Shown here: piece by piece, positions 15,399 through 22,738 of the stretch | How positions within the stretch are numbered: the first letter of the stretch is position 1 | Layout of the letters: each line of letters opens with the position of its first letter | DNA from: Methanosarcina siciliae T4/M | GTDB taxonomy: Archaea; Halobacteriota; Methanosarcinia; Methanosarcinales; Methanosarcinaceae | DNA: 64,000 nt | Reading direction: 5' to 3' | NCBI RefSeq assembly: GCF_000970085.1 | Contig: NZ_CP009506.1 | Coordinates: 2,914,001-2,978,000, forward strand | Made by a program: the position numbers and the translations under genes | The notes under the pieces: model-generated | What the model saw: the letters and a program-made list of their open reading frames with translations, nothing else | What the model was told of the DNA's origin: nothing | Databases searched by the model: none

Positions 15399-16724
15399 TC
15401 ATACCTCTGAAAGTGCCTGTTCTATGTCTAAAATCAGGTCTTTTTCGTCTTCGATCCCTATGGAAAGCCTGATAAAGTCCTCGGTCACTCCGCATGCTTT
15501 CTGTTCTTCTGCCGAAAGCTGTTCATGGGTTGTCGAGGCGGGATGGATTACGAGGCTTTTTGCATCCCCTATGTTTGCAAGGTGGGAGAAGAGCTCAAGG
15601 CTTTCAATAAACTTCTTTGCAACCTCTGTCCCGCCTTTGATCCCGAACCCGATTATTGCCCCGTAGCCGGATTTCAGGTACTTCTTTGCAAGCTCATGGC
15701 TCCTGTGGGACTCAAGGCCCGGATAGGAGACCCAGGAAACTTTCGGGTGGGCCTGCAGGAATCTGGCAACTGCAAGGGCGTTGTCACAGTGCTTTTTCAT
15801 TCTCAGGGGAAGAGTCTCAAGTCCCAGCGTGAACAGGAATGCGTTAAATGGAGAAAGGCAGGCTCCTACATCCCTCATGAACTGAACCCTTGCTTTTACA
15901 ATAAAAGCAGCTTTTCCGAAGGCTTCCTTATATTTCAGCTCGTGGTATCCGGGATCGGGGTCGCAGATTTCCGGGAATTTCTCAGGACCCCAGTCAAAAT
16001 TTCCGGAGTCGATGATCACCCCTCCGATCGAAGTCCCATGCCCTCCTATATATTTCGTTGCAGAGTGCACCACGATGTCTGCGCCGTGCTCGATAGGCCT
16101 CAAGATCACAGGGGCTACCGTATTGTCCACAACAAGGGGTATTCCTGCCGAATGAGCGATTTCTGCAAGTTTTTCAAAATCGGGAACATCGAGTTTGGGA
16201 TTTCCGATTGATTCCACGTAGAGGGCCTTTGTTTTATCTGTGATTGCCTTTTCGAACTCTTCGGGGATTCCCGAGTCTACGAATTTTACGGTCCTCCCGA
16301 GTTTGGGAAACGTGTAATTGAAAAGCTCGTAAGTCCCCCCATAGATCTTATCACCTGAAACTATTTCGTCCCCGGGACCTGTAAAGGTAAGCAGGGCTGT
16401 TGTGATTGCAGCCATTCCTGAAGAGGTCGCAAGGGCTCCTATGCCACCTTCAAGGGCAGCGATTCTTTTCTCAAAGACATCGGTTGTGGGGTTCATAAGG
16501 CGCGTATAAATATTGCCTTCTTTCCTGAGCCCGAAAAGATCGGCTGCATGTTCAGTGTCGTCGAATACATAAGCTGCAGTCTGATAAATCGGAACCGACC
16601 TTGCTCCTGTGGCGGGGTCCGGTTTTGCTCCGGCATGTACCGCGAGGGTTGAGATGCCGGGATTTTCCAGGGTTCTTTTCCTTAACCCTTTTTCCCCAAT
16701 TTGTTTTTCATTGCTGTTATCCAT
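15399..16724 (-). CDS. metY: O-acetylhomoserine sulfhydrylase
   Basis: A 441-residue PLP enzyme of the Cys/Met metabolism family that makes homocysteine from O-acetylhomoserine and sulfide. PLP-binding Lys224 is in HSATKYIGGHG. Other family blocks are YTRLMNPTTDVFEKRIAALE, a SSGMAA segment at 101-106, and the C-terminal SIGIED. GAGGTAAG five bases before the ATG supports the start. It lies 30 bases after the 3' end of tRNA-Cys on the same strand and six bases before metX. The operator pair upstream of the tRNA probably governs all three. A cysteine synthase activity on O-acetylserine is possible but less likely next to metX. Confidence 0.92.
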   Translation of the reverse strand: MDNSNEKQIGEKGLRKRTLENPGISTLAVHAGAKPDPATGARSVPIYQTAAYVFDDTEHAADLFGLRKEGNIYTRLMNPTTDVFEKRIAALEGGIGALATSSGMAAITTALLTFTGPGDEIVSGDKIYGGTYELFNYTFPKLGRTVKFVDSGIPEEFEKAITDKTKALYVESIGNPKLDVPDFEKLAEIAHSAGIPLVVDNTVAPVILRPIEHGADIVVHSATKYIGGHGTSIGGVIIDSGNFDWGPEKFPEICDPDPGYHELKYKEAFGKAAFIVKARVQFMRDVGACLSPFNAFLFTLGLETLPLRMKKHCDNALAVARFLQAHPKVSWVSYPGLESHRSHELAKKYLKSGYGAIIGFGIKGGTEVAKKFIESLELFSHLANIGDAKSLVIHPASTTHEQLSAEEQKACGVTEDFIRLSIGIEDEKDLILDIEQALSEV

Positions 16725-16754
16725 TCTATCTTACCTCAAGACCGTATTTTTCAA

Positions 16755-16825
16755 GTCAGAAGTGAGAATTGAACTCACGTAATTCCGGGTTGCAGCCGGA
16801 AGCATAGCCACTCTGCCATTCTGAC
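16755..16825 (-). tRNA. tRNA-Cys (anticodon GCA)
   Basis: The minus strand folds as a 71-nt tRNA. The acceptor stem GTCAGAA pairs with TTCTGAC, and a short D arm follows (GCAGAGTGGCTATGC). The anticodon stem is TCCGG/CCGGA with loop CTGCAAC, anticodon GCA. The T arm is GTGAG-TTCAATT-CTCAC. CCA is not encoded. The gene has its own TATA box and two palindromic operators upstream, and metY begins 30 bases downstream, which suggests a tRNA-mRNA transcript. Confidence 0.93.
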
Positions 16826-16844
16826 GTTTCGCTTCCCCTATACA

Positions 16845-16891
16845 TTCACAATTGTGAACTCCAATCACAATTGTGATCTTTCTATTTATAG
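16845..16891 (-). promoter_or_regulatory. Operator pair and TATA box of the tRNA-Cys/metY/metX unit
   Basis: Two perfect 14 bp palindromes, TTCACAATTGTGAA (16845-16858) and ATCACAATTGTGAT (16864-16877), have centres 19 bp apart. On the minus strand a TATA box, CTATAAATAG (16882-16891), precedes them, so they cover the expected transcription start. The same design and spacing occur before iscS. Binding here should repress; the regulator is inferred to be the HTH protein at 22018. Confidence 0.8.
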
Positions 16892-17037
16892 ATTTCTGAT
16901 AATGGGAAAAAAGATAGCAGGACTGAAAAATAAGAGAGTAAGTTCCTTTTTTCCCCAGGTATTTTTTTCCTCTCTTTTACCTTCCTCTCTTTTACCATCC
17001 TGCCTTTATTTTTTCGTTTCAACCTTTCTCTCTTTCG
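16892..17037. other. Intergenic spacer after nadA
   Basis: No gene is seen. On the minus strand, just after the nadA stop codon, the sequence is A/G-rich; on the + strand it shows TTTTTTCC and CCTCTCTTTTACC repeats. I see no convincing terminator hairpin. Confidence 0.4.
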
Positions 17038-17952
17038 TTAAGTTCCGCCGACTGCAAGCATTCGGCCAAGTGCCTTTTTTGCTTTCAACCTCACATCTTC
17101 CGGGACCTGGACCTCATACTCCATATTCCGAAGGCTATTAAGGACGGACTCAAGGCTGACCTTTTTCATATTGTAGCAAACAGCCTTTTTTGATACGGGA
17201 TAGAATTTTTTGTCCGGGTATTTTCGTTTAAGGTTCCGGACAATTTCCTTTTCAGTCCCGATTATAAACTCGGTGGCACCTGATTTTCCCGCTTCCTTCA
17301 CAATTCCGGAGGTACTGAGGATATGGTCCGCAAAACTCAGGACTTCAGGCCTGCATTCGGGGTGTGCAAGAAGCTCCGCTTCGGGATGCAGATTTTTCAA
17401 TTCTTTTATGTCCTCTTCCCCGATGTTCTCGTGGACATGGCAAAACCCGGGCCAGAGATGTATTTTTTTGTCGGTATGCAGGGATACGAAGGCTCCGAGG
17501 TTTTTATCCGGGGTAAAAATGATCTCCCTGTTCTCAATTGAGTTTACAACATTTACCGCATTTGAAGAGGTGCAGCAGATATCCGATTCCGCTTTAACGG
17601 CGGCTGAACTGTTCACATAGCAGACAACGGCTGCATCAGGGTGCTTTTCTTTTTCTTTCCGGAGGGCCTCCACGCTAACCATATCCGCCATCGGGCAGCC
17701 CGCATCCGGGATCGGCAAAAGGACTGACTTTTCGGGTGAAATAATTGATGCCGACTCCGCCATGAAATGAACGCCTGCAAAAACTATGACATCTGCTTTT
17801 GAATTCACCGCTTTTCGGCAGAGAGATAGGGAATCCCCCACAAAATCAGCGATTTTCCTTACTTCCGTGCGGGTGTAAAAATGGGCAAGTATTATTGCGT
17901 TTTTTTCTTTTTTGAGCTTTTTTATTTCTTTTGCAATTAACCGGTCTTCCAT
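17038..17952 (-). CDS. nadA: Quinolinate synthase
   Basis: A 304-residue NadA, which condenses iminoaspartate with dihydroxyacetone phosphate to quinolinate in de novo NAD synthesis. Three cysteines expected to hold the [4Fe-4S] cluster are Cys86 (PDAGCPMAD), Cys171 (GFCHVHE) and Cys259 (KAVCYNMKK), with spacing matching archaeal NadA. Length is normal. GGAG five bases before the ATG sets the start. It is the last gene of the minus-strand iscS-iscU-nadA group, which fits its need for an Fe-S cluster. nadC and the aspartate dehydrogenase or oxidase partner are not in this window. Confidence 0.94.
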   Translation of the reverse strand: MEDRLIAKEIKKLKKEKNAIILAHFYTRTEVRKIADFVGDSLSLCRKAVNSKADVIVFAGVHFMAESASIISPEKSVLLPIPDAGCPMADMVSVEALRKEKEKHPDAAVVCYVNSSAAVKAESDICCTSSNAVNVVNSIENREIIFTPDKNLGAFVSLHTDKKIHLWPGFCHVHENIGEEDIKELKNLHPEAELLAHPECRPEVLSFADHILSTSGIVKEAGKSGATEFIIGTEKEIVRNLKRKYPDKKFYPVSKKAVCYNMKKVSLESVLNSLRNMEYEVQVPEDVRLKAKKALGRMLAVGGT

Positions 17953-18021
17953 AACAACTCCGTTTTCCGTAGTAATTCCGTTTTCAAAGTGACTCTCTTT
18001 TTCGGATCAGCCGGGGCTCAT

Positions 18022-18408
18022 TCAGTCCCAGGGCTCAAGCCCTTTTTTCTGCAGATAGTCGTTGATTGCCTCATGGATTGCCTCTTCCGCAAGCATGGAA
18101 CAATGCATTTTTATCGGGGGGAGCCCGTCAAGAGCCTCTGCGACTGCTTTATTTGAGAGTTCCCAGGCTTCTTTCAGGGTTTTTCCTTTGATGAGTTCGG
18201 TTGCCATGCTGCTTGATGCAATTGCAGCCCCGCACCCGAAGGTCTGGAACTTCACGTCCACAATCATGTCTCCGTCGACTTTGAGAAAGATCTTCATTAT
18301 ATCTCCGCACTTTGCGTTCCCGACCTCTCCTACTCCGTCGCAGTCCTCAATGCTTCCCATGTTTCTCGGATTTGAAAAATGATCCATCACTTTAGCGCTG
18401 TAATCCAT
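18022..18408 (-). CDS. iscU: IscU-type Fe-S cluster scaffold
   Basis: A 128-residue scaffold protein on which IscS-derived sulfur and iron are assembled into Fe-S clusters. Cluster ligands Cys34 and Asp36 (NAKCGD), Cys59 (TFGCGAA) and Cys103 (MHCSMLAEEA) are all present. A longer frame reaches 18507, but the start is placed at 18408 because GAGAGG lies six bases before that ATG and MDYSAKVMDHFSNPRNMG is the usual IscU beginning. It lies about 95 bases after iscS on the same strand. Archaeal IscU pairs with IscS, not SufBCD, in this layout. Confidence 0.93.
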   Translation of the reverse strand: MDYSAKVMDHFSNPRNMGSIEDCDGVGEVGNAKCGDIMKIFLKVDGDMIVDVKFQTFGCGAAIASSSMATELIKGKTLKEAWELSNKAVAEALDGLPPIKMHCSMLAEEAIHEAINDYLQKKGLEPWD

Positions 18409-18503
18409 GAATTTTCCTCTCGTACTGTTTTTGATTTTCAGATTCCCAAAACGGTTATACTTATCCGGGTTCCTTTTTGTTAAAATGGTCCTGATTTTTT
18501 TAT

Positions 18504-19688
18504 TCAAAGAGCCCTGTATTCCTGAGGGGTCAGCGGCGACATGTTCCTGAGTTTCTGAACAATCTCGGGGAGAACCTCAAGCACCCTGTCCACATCTTCC
18601 TGAGTATTCATCCTCCCAAGGCTCAATCTCAGGGAACCGTGGACGATCTCCTGCGGAACTCCGCAGGCCGTGAGCACATGCGAGGGTTCAAGAGAAGTGG
18701 AGTTGCATGCGCTTCCCGTGGATGCAAAAATTCCCTTTGCGTTCAGGAGCAGCAGGAGAGACTCCCCTTCAATGTATTCGAAAGTGACATTTACGTTGTT
18801 TGCAAGCCTCTCTGCAGGATGTCCGTTCAGGTGGGTCTTCGTGATCTGGAGGAGGTTTTCAATCAGGCGCTCTCTCATTTCCAGCAGGGATTTATTCGTT
18901 CCTTCCATTTCGTCAACTGCAAGCTCTATGGCTTTCCCGAGCCCCACTATGGAAGGGACGTTCTCGGTTCCTGCCCTCCGTTTTCTTTCCTGAGCTCCTC
19001 CGTGGAGTAGAGCTTCGATTTTTGTCCCTCTTCTTATGTAGAACGCTCCGCAGCCCTTTGGCCCTTCGAACTTATGCCCTGAAAGGGATAAGAGGTCGAT
19101 ATTCATTTTTTTGACATCTACAGGAATGTGCCCGACTGCCTGCACAGCGTCCGTGTGGAAATATATCCTGTTTTCCCTTGCGATTTTTCCAAGTTCTTCG
19201 ACGGGCTGAATTGTCCCTATCTCATTATTTGCAAGCATTATGGAAATGAGAATCGTATCGTCCCTGATCGAATTCTTCAGATCTTCCGGGGAGACTCTCC
19301 CATACCGGTCAACCGGAAGATATGTCACTTCAAACCCCTGCCCTTCGAGCCAGGCACAGGCGTGCAGGACGGCATGATGTTCGATCGATGAGGTGATTAT
19401 GTGTTTTCCTCTGCTCCTGTTTGCAAAGGCTATCCCCTTTACTGCCCAGTTATCGGACTCGGTGCCTCCTGAAGTGAAGTATATCTCGTTTTCTTCAGCC
19501 CCGATAGCATCTGCAACCCTTTTTCTTGCTTTTTCCACCGCATGTTTTGAGGTTTTCCCGAGTTCATAGATGGAAGAAGGGTTTCCGAAATTATCGGTCA
19601 GGTAGGGGAGCATCTCCTCAACCACTTCTTTTCGTACGGGAGTCGTAGCAGAGTTGTCCATGTAAACGGTTCTGTTTTCAATTGTCAC
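18504..19688 (-). CDS. iscS: Cysteine desulfurase
   Basis: A 394-residue PLP enzyme of the NifS/IscS class that removes sulfur from cysteine as a persulfide. PLP-binding Lys206 is in LSGHKFEGPKG, His104 or His105 is in SIEHHAVLHA, and the persulfide Cys328 sits in the mobile loop TGSACNSTSLEPSHVL. The start is GTG at 19688, after GGTGA. It opens the iscS-iscU-nadA operon. The operator pair at 19699-19730 lies between its TATA box and start codon, so expression is likely repressed by a sulfur or Fe-S responsive factor. Confidence 0.94.
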   Translation of the reverse strand: MTIENRTVYMDNSATTPVRKEVVEEMLPYLTDNFGNPSSIYELGKTSKHAVEKARKRVADAIGAEENEIYFTSGGTESDNWAVKGIAFANRSRGKHIITSSIEHHAVLHACAWLEGQGFEVTYLPVDRYGRVSPEDLKNSIRDDTILISIMLANNEIGTIQPVEELGKIARENRIYFHTDAVQAVGHIPVDVKKMNIDLLSLSGHKFEGPKGCGAFYIRRGTKIEALLHGGAQERKRRAGTENVPSIVGLGKAIELAVDEMEGTNKSLLEMRERLIENLLQITKTHLNGHPAERLANNVNVTFEYIEGESLLLLLNAKGIFASTGSACNSTSLEPSHVLTACGVPQEIVHGSLRLSLGRMNTQEDVDRVLEVLPEIVQKLRNMSPLTPQEYRAL

Positions 19689-19698
19689 GTCTTCACCT

Positions 19699-19738
19699 TC
19701 ACAATTGTGATTTGTATTAACAATTGTGACTATTTAAG
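19699..19738 (-). promoter_or_regulatory. Operator pair and TATA box of the iscS operon
   Basis: TCACAATTGTGA (19699-19710) and AACAATTGTGAC (19719-19730) have CAATTG cores 19 bp apart, the same spacing as before tRNA-Cys. On the minus strand CTTAAATAG (19730-19738) is the likely TATA box. A weaker CAATTG core overlaps the first iscS codons (19680-19685). The sites lie in what was a divergent promoter region shared with the HTH gene before the IS insertion. Confidence 0.8.
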
Positions 19739-19875
19739 TTTTGTCCTGAAAAACACCCTGCAGAAAAAAACGAAACCTCTATAATTTAGCAGTTATCCAA
19801 AAATTATTGCTCTGCAAGGAAATCTTATTATTATTTTTCCTACTGATAATAAATATATATGTACATGCATTATAT

Positions 19876-21972
19876 CTCACATTTCGACCCCCCCTTTAAT
19901 TTTCCCCTGAATTATGGTTCAATTACCATAATTTCTAGTTAATCCCATCAGTTCTTTTTTGAAAAAGTTCAAACTCTTGATTTCATTAACCAAGTGTTAC
20001 ATCACAAACTGTATAGCTACCGCTACATATTTTCCGAAATATAACCTTTTATTCAGCCTTATTCAGGAAGTTCACCCAGACTCGAGATTCAAGCCCAGTA
20101 CCTTTACCAACTTGTTCAGGTGATCTACTTTTCCATTTTTTGTGATAATCACACGCTTTCCATCTATAGTCATGATATAATGGAAGGAAAGCAACCTCAG
20201 CATTTTTTCTGCTGTAGGGTTTTTCAGGATAGACCTCCCAAAATCAATACGTAAAGGCTCATTTTCCTTTTTCAGATTTTCTCTTGCTGTAATCCTCATA
20301 AGTACCCTTACTAATAAGGAAACATGCAGCAGCATAAGCAATGCTTCAATACGTTCTGGTTTTTCCAGAAATATCCTGTAAAACATAGAAGGTTTTTTCA
20401 ATTCTTCAAAGTTCGTTTCAACAACTTGTTGGTTTTTATATAACTGAAAGATTTCCTTATTGTTTTTTGTATCGAAGGGAACATTTGTAATCAGTACTAC
20501 AGTTTCCAACGACTGATGGCGCTTTTCCATTTTTTCCTTGTTTTGCTCAAGGCTTTTGAGTTTAACGTAAAATTCACTGGTGATTTTCAATTTTTGTTGA
20601 CTCTTGGAGGGTCTTCCTTTCGGTCTTTTTTCAATTGTTTCTTCTTGGATCTCAAATGTGACATTGAATAATGAGGGTTTGTACTTCTTAGCAAATTCAT
20701 CCATTGCTTTCCTGGCATCTGCTTCGCAAGCGAATGGTTTTTTAAACTCTTTCTTTATTCCTTCCTCAATTTTTTCTCGTTCCTTTTTACTTTCATTGGC
20801 TAACCTTTCATCACCATCAAGCTTTCTAAAAACGACTAACCGACATTCATTTCCATGAACAATTTTATCAAAACCTTGCACTTCATACTTTGTTGCTCTT
20901 TTAGATTCTTCATCTTTACAGCAAGGTCCTACGTATTCCCATTCATTGAGCGAATAAGCCTCAGATACAGTCTTTTCTGCAATCCTGGAACAGAATTTCT
21001 CTGGGCACCTGGAGATGAAACTGAAAGGATTTGTTTTATCGAAAAGGACTCCAAAATTCTTTTTATTCACCAGTTTCGAATCTGCTATGAAGATCGAATC
21101 ACTATACATTTCACCAAATAAATCCCTGAAATGGCGCATAGCATCTGGGAGCCAAACAGTATCAGCAGTGTTCCCATCAAGTGTTTCTGTGTAAAGAGGA
21201 AGTCCTAATTCGTTTGTAATCATTCCGCTCATAATTTGTTTTTTATCAGGACGCTTATCTTTGCTATAACCGTAAGTGACCTTCAAACCTTCATAATTTT
21301 CCTCTTCACAAACCTTAGAATCTCCGTAGTAAACATGAGATGTAGTGTCCACTTGGAATATTCGACCGAATGGAATTTTGAAGTTTGCAAAAACTTGTGA
21401 TACTACCATGCTGAAAAGACCTGGGCAACCTGCTTCATGAACTCGATCCAGCAACAGACCTAAACAATCATCATTGAAGTATGAGTGGGGATAATCTTTT
21501 CCAAAAACAAGCTCAGTATCCATGAATTCAACAATCTCTTCAACAGAGCATAAAGGATATCGTTTATCTGCGCGAAAAAAAGGAGTTAGCACTATACTCA
21601 GTGCCAGAGTTCCTGGCGGAACTCTCCATTGATCTCGATCCCATTGGATGTTGTCATTGATAATGGCTTCAAAAGAAATTTGATTTAAATAATGTTTAGG
21701 AGCCAAAACTGTGAATGGGGTCGTATTTGTCTGTGGAAATTCATTTGTATTCAAGTGTTCGGAAATATTATCACAGTTGGAAGTATTTTTCATGCGAGAT
21801 AACTCTCTGTTTTTATTTTAGGCTTTGAAGAATTTGTTTGTTATGTTATGTATTATATGCAGGACGTTATAAAAATCAAATCCTTAGGAATAATGTGAAG
21901 ATGAGAATCGTTTATAAAAATTGAATGAAGAAAAAATTAGGTCTTATCGGGAAGATGGGGTCGAAATGTGAG
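19876..21972 (-). mobile_element. IS1634-type insertion sequence with 6 bp target duplication
   Basis: The 16 bp terminal inverted repeats CTCACATTTCGACCCC are at both ends (19876-19891, and 21957-21972 reversed). TTATAT directly repeats on each side (19870-19875 and 21973-21978). Total length is 2097 bp with one transposase gene. It separates an AT-rich TATA-like stretch (ATAAATATATATG, about 19849-19861) from the HTH regulator gene at 22018. Confidence 0.93.
20072..21793 (-). CDS. IS1634/IS4-clan DDE transposase
   Basis: A 573-residue transposase filling the IS at 19876-21972. Recognisable blocks are the N-terminal DRVHEAGCPGLF segment, a DDE-type core (FQVDTTSHVYYGDS, then FIADSKLV) and the C-terminal NQQVVETNFEELKKPSMFYR helix that carries the last acidic residue, followed by LLMLLHVSLLVRVLMR. 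The frame is intact and the element has sharp ends, so it is probably a recent, active insertion. It cuts and pastes its own element; no passenger gene is present. Confidence 0.9.
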   Translation of the reverse strand: MKNTSNCDNISEHLNTNEFPQTNTTPFTVLAPKHYLNQISFEAIINDNIQWDRDQWRVPPGTLALSIVLTPFFRADKRYPLCSVEEIVEFMDTELVFGKDYPHSYFNDDCLGLLLDRVHEAGCPGLFSMVVSQVFANFKIPFGRIFQVDTTSHVYYGDSKVCEEENYEGLKVTYGYSKDKRPDKKQIMSGMITNELGLPLYTETLDGNTADTVWLPDAMRHFRDLFGEMYSDSIFIADSKLVNKKNFGVLFDKTNPFSFISRCPEKFCSRIAEKTVSEAYSLNEWEYVGPCCKDEESKRATKYEVQGFDKIVHGNECRLVVFRKLDGDERLANESKKEREKIEEGIKKEFKKPFACEADARKAMDEFAKKYKPSLFNVTFEIQEETIEKRPKGRPSKSQQKLKITSEFYVKLKSLEQNKEKMEKRHQSLETVVLITNVPFDTKNNKEIFQLYKNQQVVETNFEELKKPSMFYRIFLEKPERIEALLMLLHVSLLVRVLMRITARENLKKENEPLRIDFGRSILKNPTAEKMLRLLSFHYIMTIDGKRVIITKNGKVDHLNKLVKVLGLNLESG

Positions 21973-22017
21973 TTATATTTGTTCGCAATCGCAAAACCTC
22001 AAAAAGTGATGATAATT

Positions 22018-22371
22018 ATGGAAACTCCGTGTCAGAAGATTGTGTGGGATCTGGTCCCCGCAATAAGGGCCAGTCTTGCAATCGAACTTGTAAATAAAGG
22101 ACAGTCACAGGCAGCTTCCGCAAAGCTGCTGGGGATTGCCCCGTCGGCAGTTTCCCAGTATATTTCGGGAAAAAGGGGGTACAGGATCGAGTTTCAGGGT
22201 GAGACGAAAGAATTGATCGAAAAACTTGCTCAGGACTTGATCGACAAAAAAGTCGACGACTTTGTTCCAAGGATCTGCCGGATCTGTACAAGTGCAAGAG
22301 GGATCGAAGGCAGTTGCAGTAGCACCTGTGTTACCGAGGAACCGGCAGCTAAAGAGAAAAAACAGAAGTGA
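22018..22371 (+). CDS. HTH (XRE-like) regulator with Cys-rich tail
   Basis: A 117-residue regulator. Residues about 20-60 form an HTH (SLAIELVNKGQSQAASAKLL, then GIAPSAVSQYISGKRG). The tail has CRIC, nine residues, C, three residues, C (RICRICTSARGIEGSCSSTC), a plausible Fe-S or metal/thiol sensor. The start at 22018 is chosen because GTGAT lies seven bases upstream; an open frame back to 21925 begins inside the IS and is an artefact of the insertion. It stands divergent from iscS, only about 230 bases away if the IS is removed. It is the candidate binder of the CACAATTGTG operators. Expression may now depend on an outward promoter of the IS. Confidence 0.85.
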   Translation: METPCQKIVWDLVPAIRASLAIELVNKGQSQAASAKLLGIAPSAVSQYISGKRGYRIEFQGETKELIEKLAQDLIDKKVDDFVPRICRICTSARGIEGSCSSTCVTEEPAAKEKKQK

Positions 22372-22738
22372 ACTGAAAGCTAAAAAGTGAACTGAAAGAA
22401 ATGAGTATTTTGATTTTGAATAAGTTCGCTTTACTCAGTCTATTTTATAACCTTAACTCTGCCTCATATAGGAATTTTTGGTTCAAGAAAATTATTCTCT
22501 CATTCCGGGGGACATTTCTTTAATTTTATCGTATCTCTTAATTGCGGCACTGGATTCCAAATTGTTATTCCTCTAACTGGCAGGCGGGATCCGGTATCGC
22601 GTGGCGAAGAGGGGGTACTGAAAAATCTACTTTGGGACTTCGGAATAGATCAATCAGTTAATCAGGGACAACCAAAACAAAGTGAAATAGAAAAGAGGTG
22701 GCGCACAAAAATGCGCCTGACTTTCAAAAGGAGCAGGC
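22372..22738. other. Non-coding stretch with IS-end remnant and hairpin
   Basis: At 22449-22464, AACCTTAACTCTGCCT is identical to the left end of the IS at 45629, and a TATAGG follows; no second end was found, so it is a solo remnant. At 22697-22714 GGCGCA-CAAAAA-TGCGCC forms a perfect hairpin just after the symporter stop codon (minus strand), a possible terminator or mRNA stabiliser. No gene is seen. Confidence 0.55.

Noticed and set aside
15525..16211. 228-codon frame opposite metY
   Set aside because: Shadow of a strongly supported PLP enzyme gene on the other strand.
21925..22017. Longer N-terminus for the HTH protein
   Set aside because: These codons lie inside the IS end and its target duplication; a ribosome-binding site supports the ATG at 22018.
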